11,073 nucleotides of DNA from Clostridia bacterium (GTDB taxonomy: Bacteria; Bacillota; Clostridia; DUPQ01). The translations under genes and the position numbers were made by a program. The stretch is taken from NCBI GenBank assembly GCA_030592085.1, contig JAUUZV010000059.1:1-11073 (forward strand), written 5' to 3'. Positions within the stretch are counted from its first letter, which is position 1. Each line of letters opens with the position of its first letter. This document shows, one piece after another, positions 6,507 through 11,073 of the stretch. The notes beneath the pieces are model-generated. The model made no database searches and was not told where the DNA came from. It saw only the letters and a program-made list of their open reading frames with translations.

Positions 6507-6535
6507 TGAAATAAATAACACTGATACGATATAAT
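6507..6535 (+). promoter_or_regulatory. Putative promoter of the MoxR/DUF58 cluster
   Basis: A consensus -10 TATAAT lies at 6530-6535. The -35 is weak (TGAAAT at 6507-6512 with a 17-base spacer). Transcription would start near 6542, leaving about 30 bases of leader before the moxR-type gene. The region upstream (6472-6506) is very AT-rich, with a small AATAAAT/ATTTATT inverted repeat but no convincing terminator, so read-through from the previous gene is also possible. Confidence 0.5.
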
Positions 6536-6572
6536 ATTATTTATGTAAATAAAATTAAGGGGAGATTTCATT

Positions 6573-7538
6573 ATGAATGTTACAGATATGAAAAAATTAG
6601 CGGACAGTATTAGAACTAATATATCCAAAGTTATTGTTGGAAAGGAAGATATAATTGATTTAGTTATGGTTGCATTGTTCTGTCAAGGACACGTATTACT
6701 AGAAGATGTACCTGGCCTTGGAAAAACAGTATTAGCAAAAACTTTAGCAAGAACAATAAATTGTGAATTTAAGCGAATTCAATTTACACCTGACTTATTA
6801 CCTTCTGATTTAACAGGACTTAGTATATATAACCAGAAAGAAAATGATTTTTTCTTTAGAGAAGGTCCGCTATTTACAAATATAGTTTTAGCTGATGAAA
6901 TAAACAGAGCTACACCCAGAACACAATCAGCTTTATTAGAGTGTATGGAAGAACAACAAATTACAGTAGAAGGGGAAACAAGAAAACTAGCTGGTCCATT
7001 TTTTGTAATTGCAACACAAAACCCATTGGAAACACAGGGAACGTTTCCCTTACCTGAAGCACAGATGGATAGATTTTTTGTTAGATTAAGTTTAGGGTAT
7101 CCAAATCATGATGAAAGTTTAACAATTCTTAATCGCTTTGAAAGTGAACAACCACTTGATACATTAAGTAGTGTTGTTACAGCAAGAGATATTTTAGAAA
7201 TACAACAAGCAATGGCAAGTGTAGATGTAAGTGATGTTATTAAAGAATATATTATTAATTTAGTTGAAGAAAGTAGAAATAATTCAAAACTAACACTTGG
7301 ATTAAGCCCAAGAGGTGCATTAGCATTAATGAAAGCTTCTAGAGCATATGCAGCTATTACTGGAAGAGATTTTGTTACGCCAACAGATGTAAAAACTGTT
7401 TGTTCAGCAGTTATGGCACATAGAGTAATGCTAAAAGGTCATTCAATGTCTACAGGTACAATAGGAACATTGGCTGTTATTGAAGAAATTTTAGCTACAG
7501 TTGAAACACCAACAGAAAAGGTTAAAGGAGATCAGTAA
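6573..7538 (+). CDS. MoxR-family AAA+ ATPase
   Basis: A 321-residue cytoplasmic AAA+ ATPase of the MoxR/RavA group, thought to act as a chaperone that matures or remodels partner proteins, often ones with von Willebrand factor A-like domains. All motifs are present: Walker A PGLGKT (47-52), Walker B LADEINR (ending R112), sensor 1 ATQNP (147-151), the PEAQMDRFF region (to 169) and sensor 2 LSPRG (244-248). The length is standard for the family. ATG 6573 follows AAGGGGAG (6557-6564) at 8 bases. The stop overlaps the next gene by one base (TAATG), and the partner is a DUF58 protein, the classic neighbour of MoxR. The nucleotide-binding machinery looks fully functional. The cellular target is not known; neighbours suggest an envelope process. 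Confidence 0.95.
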   Translation: MNVTDMKKLADSIRTNISKVIVGKEDIIDLVMVALFCQGHVLLEDVPGLGKTVLAKTLARTINCEFKRIQFTPDLLPSDLTGLSIYNQKENDFFFREGPLFTNIVLADEINRATPRTQSALLECMEEQQITVEGETRKLAGPFFVIATQNPLETQGTFPLPEAQMDRFFVRLSLGYPNHDESLTILNRFESEQPLDTLSSVVTARDILEIQQAMASVDVSDVIKEYIINLVEESRNNSKLTLGLSPRGALALMKASRAYAAITGRDFVTPTDVKTVCSAVMAHRVMLKGHSMSTGTIGTLAVIEEILATVETPTEKVKGDQ

Positions 7539-8662
7539 TGGAGTTACTTATTATAGTAACTTTAGTTATGGTGTTTTTCCTAATTGAGTTACTATTTTAT
7601 AAAAAATTACTGTTAAAAAGAGTCGAGTATACATTATCATTTAGCAAAACAGAAGCCTTTGAAGGTGATGACATGTTTGTTGATGAAATGATTTATAATC
7701 GAAAGCCAGTTGCAATGCCTTGGATAAAAGCAGATATACATGCTTCTAAATTTTTAGAATTTGCTGATGCTAGTTCAACAATCATTGATGAGAGAAGACT
7801 AGTAACTAGTGGATTTATGTTACGAGGTTATCAAAAAACAAAAAGAAGATGGTATATGAAATGTACTAGAAGAGGTGTGTTTGAAATTGATAATGCAACA
7901 ATAACTTGTGGGGATTTATTAGGTTTAGTATCTGAGTCGCAAGCTGTTCCAATTAATACAACATTAACTGTATACCCAGGTGTTTTAAATATTAATGAAA
8001 TGTTTTTTTCTTCAAAGGACTTAATGGGAGAAGCCATTGTAAGACGATTTATTTTAGATGATCCATTCATAGTAAAGGGAACAAGAGAATATGTACCAGG
8101 CGATTCTATGAATAAAATTAATTGGAAAGCAACAGCTAAACATAGTACATTGATGGTAAAAGATAATGACTTTACATCAAAAATTGGAATTACAGCTTTA
8201 CTAAATATTCAATCAGATTATAATGAATTTAACTTCGTAAAAAATAGAGACGTAATTGAGTTTGGAATAAAAGCTATTTCAACAATACTTAATAGAGGGA
8301 TTCGTGAAGGAATGCCTCTTAGATTTGGTAGTAATGGATTTATTAAAGAAGATTCTAGTAATATGATTTTTACAAACCAAGGTTCCGGCCAAGAGCATTT
8401 AATGGAGTTACTTGGGATATTATCAAAACTTGTTCTAAAAAACATTCGTAATTTTGAAATATATTTAGAGAGAATAGAAGAAGAGATTAGAGATACTCAG
8501 GTGTTTATTGTAACTGCATATTTTAATCAAGAAATGGTCGATATTGCTAGACGTATTTCAAGAAGAGGTAATACTGTTAAATTCTTAGTGTTAGACACTG
8601 ACGACAAAAAAACAGAATTACCAAAAGACATGGAAGTGTTCTTTATGAGAAGGGAATTGTAA
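7538..8662 (+). CDS. DUF58 domain-containing membrane-anchored protein
   Basis: A 374-residue protein with one N-terminal membrane span (about 2-21), a beta-rich middle region, and the DUF58 signature GTREYVPGDSMNKINWKA (181-198), followed by a C-terminal alpha/beta segment ending in FLVLDTDD and FFMRREL. DUF58 proteins are the usual partners of MoxR ATPases, and many have a vWA-like fold in their C-terminal half. I see no clear DxSxS metal-site motif, so metal binding is doubtful. The start is set by AAAGGAG (7524-7530), 7 bases before ATG 7538, and by the one-base overlap with the upstream stop. Many family members have two membrane spans at the N-terminus; here only one is apparent. The biochemical function of the family is not established. 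The call of the family is firm, the role is not. Confidence 0.92.
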   Translation: MELLIIVTLVMVFFLIELLFYKKLLLKRVEYTLSFSKTEAFEGDDMFVDEMIYNRKPVAMPWIKADIHASKFLEFADASSTIIDERRLVTSGFMLRGYQKTKRRWYMKCTRRGVFEIDNATITCGDLLGLVSESQAVPINTTLTVYPGVLNINEMFFSSKDLMGEAIVRRFILDDPFIVKGTREYVPGDSMNKINWKATAKHSTLMVKDNDFTSKIGITALLNIQSDYNEFNFVKNRDVIEFGIKAISTILNRGIREGMPLRFGSNGFIKEDSSNMIFTNQGSGQEHLMELLGILSKLVLKNIRNFEIYLERIEEEIRDTQVFIVTAYFNQEMVDIARRISRRGNTVKFLVLDTDDKKTELPKDMEVFFMRREL

Positions 8663-8663
8663 T

Positions 8664-10073
8664 ATGGAGTTATTTAAAAAATATTTTACAAGAAAATTTA
8701 TTCCCCTTTTAGCTCTTACAGGAAGCTTAACAGCCATTACTATTTGTGCCCTTCATTTAACTAATAAGAATCTTTCTATTATGGTACAGAGTATTTTAGT
8801 TTTTGCATTTATTCTAGTAGGTATTATTTCAGGAGTAATAGCAAGTATAACTTATGAAAAAAAAGGAAAAGATGTCCTTACCTATAACTATCTTGATAAG
8901 GCTACTGTTTTTTCTCAGAAAATCTATTTAATAACACCTATTGCTATGGTTGTAGCTTTTTTTATTGGTTTTCAAACTTCAATAGCAATGGGAGTTGTAA
9001 GCGCTATATTTTTAGGATTTGCATATATGATGGGACTTGCAGCAGGTATTTTTGATTATCATACAATTCTTACTCAACAAATGTTAAATACAGGAGTTTT
9101 TCCTATTATGTTATCATTTGCTTATGCTTATTATGCTGTTGGAAGCGATTTGTTTATTACTTTTGTATGGGTATTTGGCTCAGTATACTTATATTCATAT
9201 TTGTTATTTGTTAATCGATTACGATTAAATAAAATTATGTTTTTCAGAAACTCTGTAAATGTAGAAAATTCTAAAAATATTAGAGTGTTTAATGACTTGT
9301 TATTAACAGGATTTTTTGGTCTATTCTTAGTTTTCTTTAATTTCCGTAAAATGATTGAATTTAGTTATGAATTTATTGGAGCTATGCTTGTTCTTTTCTT
9401 TAATTTTCTAGCAAGCTTAACAGAAAATTTATTAGTAATTACCGATGTACCTCAAATTGAGACTACAGATGATTTGGGGAAGTTCTTTGCAGGTGGACAA
9501 GTGGAACAATCTCTATTGACAAAAATTATAATTATTGTTGTTTTCATTATTTTCCTAGTGGGAATAGGCATTTTAATATTTATGGGTGTTAGAGCAATTG
9601 TTAGAGCGATTAAAAAACTAGTAAATAACATGGTTGGAACAGGTAATAAAAAAACTAAGGATTCTAAAATTCAGACAAAGGAATATGAAGAAGAAAGCGA
9701 AATTATTAAAGATGAAAATCAACGTGAAACTATAAGGCGCAGTAGAAAAAACATATATTCATTAAAAGGATTAGAATTATTAAATAATGATCAAGAAAAA
9801 CTACGTTACTTATATGGATTTGCATTAGAAAGATTATATATACAACATGTCGATTTTAATAATAGCGATACACCTATTCAAATTTTAGATGCAATTGCAG
9901 AAAATAAAGGTGGACTAGAATTAAATGAAAAGCAGTTTATAAAGTTTACAAATGAATACCGTCGAGTTAGATATGGCTATAAACCATCAATGGCTATGGA
10001 CTATATTAAAGAAGCTAAAGAACTTGAAAAGAAAATAAGCGAACTTAAAGTTAAAATAAAAACTGAAAAATAA
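8664..10073 (+). CDS. Multi-span membrane protein with C-terminal DUF4129-like domain
   Basis: A 469-residue integral membrane protein. I count about nine hydrophobic spans between residues 12 and 316: eight in the first 255 residues, then a hydrophilic stretch, then a long span near 288-316. A charged cytoplasmic tail follows (317-469). Within the tail, residues 358-460 have the DUF4129 pattern: a basic helix RRSRKN, DTPIQIL (402-408), and EYRRVRYGY (to 439), and the tail ends in a Lys/Glu-rich helix. DUF4129 usually ends the third protein of MoxR-DUF58 clusters, after a transglutaminase-like domain; no such domain or Cys-His-Asp triad is visible here. The ATG lies one base after the DUF58 stop, with AGGGA (8651-8655) 8 bases upstream, so it is the third cistron. 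DUF4129 assignment is from pattern memory and moderately sure. Confidence 0.8.
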   Translation: MELFKKYFTRKFIPLLALTGSLTAITICALHLTNKNLSIMVQSILVFAFILVGIISGVIASITYEKKGKDVLTYNYLDKATVFSQKIYLITPIAMVVAFFIGFQTSIAMGVVSAIFLGFAYMMGLAAGIFDYHTILTQQMLNTGVFPIMLSFAYAYYAVGSDLFITFVWVFGSVYLYSYLLFVNRLRLNKIMFFRNSVNVENSKNIRVFNDLLLTGFFGLFLVFFNFRKMIEFSYEFIGAMLVLFFNFLASLTENLLVITDVPQIETTDDLGKFFAGGQVEQSLLTKIIIIVVFIIFLVGIGILIFMGVRAIVRAIKKLVNNMVGTGNKKTKDSKIQTKEYEEESEIIKDENQRETIRRSRKNIYSLKGLELLNNDQEKLRYLYGFALERLYIQHVDFNNSDTPIQILDAIAENKGGLELNEKQFIKFTNEYRRVRYGYKPSMAMDYIKEAKELEKKISELKVKIKTEK

Positions 10074-10093
10074 AATAATAAGTAACATTCTTT

Positions 10094-10123
10094 TTACTAA
10101 CATAATCAAAAATTGGGTATAAT
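10094..10123 (+). promoter_or_regulatory. Putative lon promoter
   Basis: A perfect -10 TATAAT lies at 10118-10123. The -35 is loose: TTACTA at 10094-10099 (18-base spacer) or TTTACT one base earlier (19-base spacer). Transcription would start near 10130, just at the edge of the long inverted repeat that follows. No CIRCE (HrcA) or CtsR-type heptad repeat is visible around it. Confidence 0.55.
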
Positions 10124-10131
10124 AATACAAC

Positions 10132-10167
10132 ACCATGTAAAAACATTCAAAAATGTTTTTACATGGT
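10132..10167 (+). repeat. Perfect 16-bp inverted repeat in the lon leader
   Basis: ACCATGTAAAAACATT (10132-10147) and AATGTTTTTACATGGT (10152-10167) are exact reverse complements around a CAAA loop. No T-tract follows on either strand, so it is a poor intrinsic terminator for the upstream cluster or for anything reading the other way. It begins about where lon transcription is predicted to start and ends 27 bases before the lon ribosome binding site. It could be an operator, or an mRNA 5' hairpin. Confidence 0.75.
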
Positions 10168-10206
10168 ATATAATAATAAAACAAACAAAGAGTAGGAGTA
10201 AATAAT

Positions 10207-11073
10207 TTGAAGCATAAAAAATATCCATTAATTCCATTAAGAGGACTAACTATTTTACCAAATATGGTAATTCATTTTGATGTGGGAAGAGAAAAATCTG
10301 TACAAGCCCTTGAAAAGGCCATGGAAACGGATCAAATGATTTTTCTAACGACACAAAAAAGTACCCTTCTTGAGTCACCTGGTATTAATGATATATATCA
10401 AATAGGTACAGTTTCAAAAGTAAAACAATTATTACGCCTACCAGGAAAAACAATAAGAGTTTTAGTTGAAGGAATTTCTAGAGGAAGAGTAATTGAACAT
10501 ACTTTAAAGCGTCCTTATATGGAAGCACTTGTTGAGGTGTTAGAAGAACCTGAAAGTAAAAGGGATAAAAAACGAGAAGAAGCCCTTAGGAGACAAGCGA
10601 TTGAATCTTTTGAAGAATATGCAGCATTAGCAGGTAGAATTTCTCCTGAAACAATTTTTTCTATAATTTCAACTCAGAAAACATCTAAATTAGCTGATTT
10701 AATAGTTGGCTCAATGAATTTAAAATTACAACAAAAACAACTACTGTTAGAAGAGATTAACCCAGTTAAACGAATAACTAAATTGTTACCAATTATTATT
10801 GAAGAAATTCAAATTCTTCAATTGGAAAAAGATATATCTAGTAAGGTTAAAGGCCAAATAGATGAAATGCAAAAAAAGTATTATCTTAAAGAACAATTAA
10901 AAGTAATTAAAGAAGAATTAGGTGAATCATCTGAAATGAATGATGAGGTTGGTGAATACCAACAACTTATGAAAGACAGAGTTTTTCCAGAAGAGGTGAA
11001 AGAAAAGTTAGATCATGAAATTGGTAGACTGAAAAAAATGAGTCCAATTTCTGCGGAATCTTCTGTACTACGA
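10207..11073 (+). CDS. lon: ATP-dependent protease Lon, N-terminal part (3'-truncated by window)
   Basis: The open frame runs from TTG 10207 to the window end without a stop, giving 289 residues. The start MKHKKYPLIPLRGLTILPNMV is typical of Lon, with PLIPLR at 7-12. The N-terminal substrate-recognition domain continues to about 200 (IGTVSKVKQLLRLPGKTIRVLVEG, then SRGRVI), followed by the helical segment with MQKKYYLKEQLKVIKEELGE (221-240). The AAA+ and Ser-Lys protease domains lie beyond the window. Lon degrades misfolded and some regulatory proteins in the cytoplasm. TTG is chosen as the start because AGGAG (10194-10198) sits 8 bases upstream, the family N-terminus begins just there, and no in-frame ATG occurs until codon 20, inside the conserved LPNMV. 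The gene has its own putative promoter and a palindromic leader. Confidence 0.95.
   Translation, partial: MKHKKYPLIPLRGLTILPNMVIHFDVGREKSVQALEKAMETDQMIFLTTQKSTLLESPGINDIYQIGTVSKVKQLLRLPGKTIRVLVEGISRGRVIEHTLKRPYMEALVEVLEEPESKRDKKREEALRRQAIESFEEYAALAGRISPETIFSIISTQKTSKLADLIVGSMNLKLQQKQLLLEEINPVKRITKLLPIIIEEIQILQLEKDISSKVKGQIDEMQKKYYLKEQLKVIKEELGESSEMNDEVGEYQQLMKDRVFPEEVKEKLDHEIGRLKKMSPISAESSVLR

Noticed and set aside
9987..10184. Reverse-strand open frame of 65 codons, rich in Phe and Tyr
   Set aside because: It is antisense to the Lys/Glu-rich tail of the DUF4129-like protein and crosses the palindrome; its composition is what the complement of AT-rich coding DNA gives.
10074..10206. CIRCE or CtsR heat-shock operator before lon
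   Set aside because: I looked for TTAGCACTC/GAGTGCTAA and for GGTCAAA tandem heptads and found neither; the palindrome there has a different sequence.
1..11073. tRNA or rRNA genes, CRISPR arrays, transposases, phage or attachment sites
   Set aside because: No cloverleaf-like sequences, regularly spaced direct repeats, transposase motifs or integrase genes were seen on either strand.

Overview
The window reads as an AT-rich (roughly 30% GC by eye) chromosomal segment of an anaerobic Firmicute, most likely a clostridial, Lachnospirales-like species. The support is the low GC, a proline T-box leader, an FprA-type diiron flavoprotein, bacterial-type prolyl-tRNA synthetase, and strong GGAGG-like ribosome binding sites. 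The genus cannot be fixed from this. All recognisable genes are on the + strand. I see no insertion sequence, phage gene, CRISPR array, tRNA or rRNA.

Layout: (1) 1-147, the last 30 codons of an EF-Tu gene and its intrinsic terminator. (2) 165-3403, three overlapping genes: a polysaccharide pyruvyl transferase family protein that may be translated from a leaderless mRNA, an FprA-type flavodiiron protein, and a PHP-domain metallohydrolase. (3) 3404-5407, a promoter, a compact T-box riboswitch with terminator, and proS. (4) 5408-5500, an intergenic stretch with two perfect inverted repeats. (5) 5501-6471, two unrecognised genes overlapping by 4 bases: a 57-residue single-span membrane protein and a 266-residue membrane protein with a J-like domain in which HPD is replaced by KFD. 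Its outer domain faintly resembles extracellular solute-binding proteins. (6) 6573-10073, a tight MoxR ATPase / DUF58 / multi-span DUF4129-like cluster. (7) 10074-11073, a putative promoter, a perfect 16-bp inverted repeat, and the N-terminal 289 codons of a TTG-initiated lon that runs off the window.

How the genes fit together: groups 2 and 6 are translationally linked by overlaps or near-overlaps. Group 2 mixes envelope glycan modification, O2/NO detoxification and a phosphoesterase-like enzyme, with no obvious common pathway. Group 6 is a known conserved gene set (MoxR chaperone-like ATPase with its DUF58 partner), but its third member shows no transglutaminase domain. Group 5 sits directly before it and is the least explained part of the window: both its proteins carry a similar ENF-[WF]-Y juxtamembrane motif before their membrane span. 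Most of the window is ordinary housekeeping DNA. The best candidates for something undescribed are the J-like/mini-membrane-protein pair and the palindrome in the lon leader.
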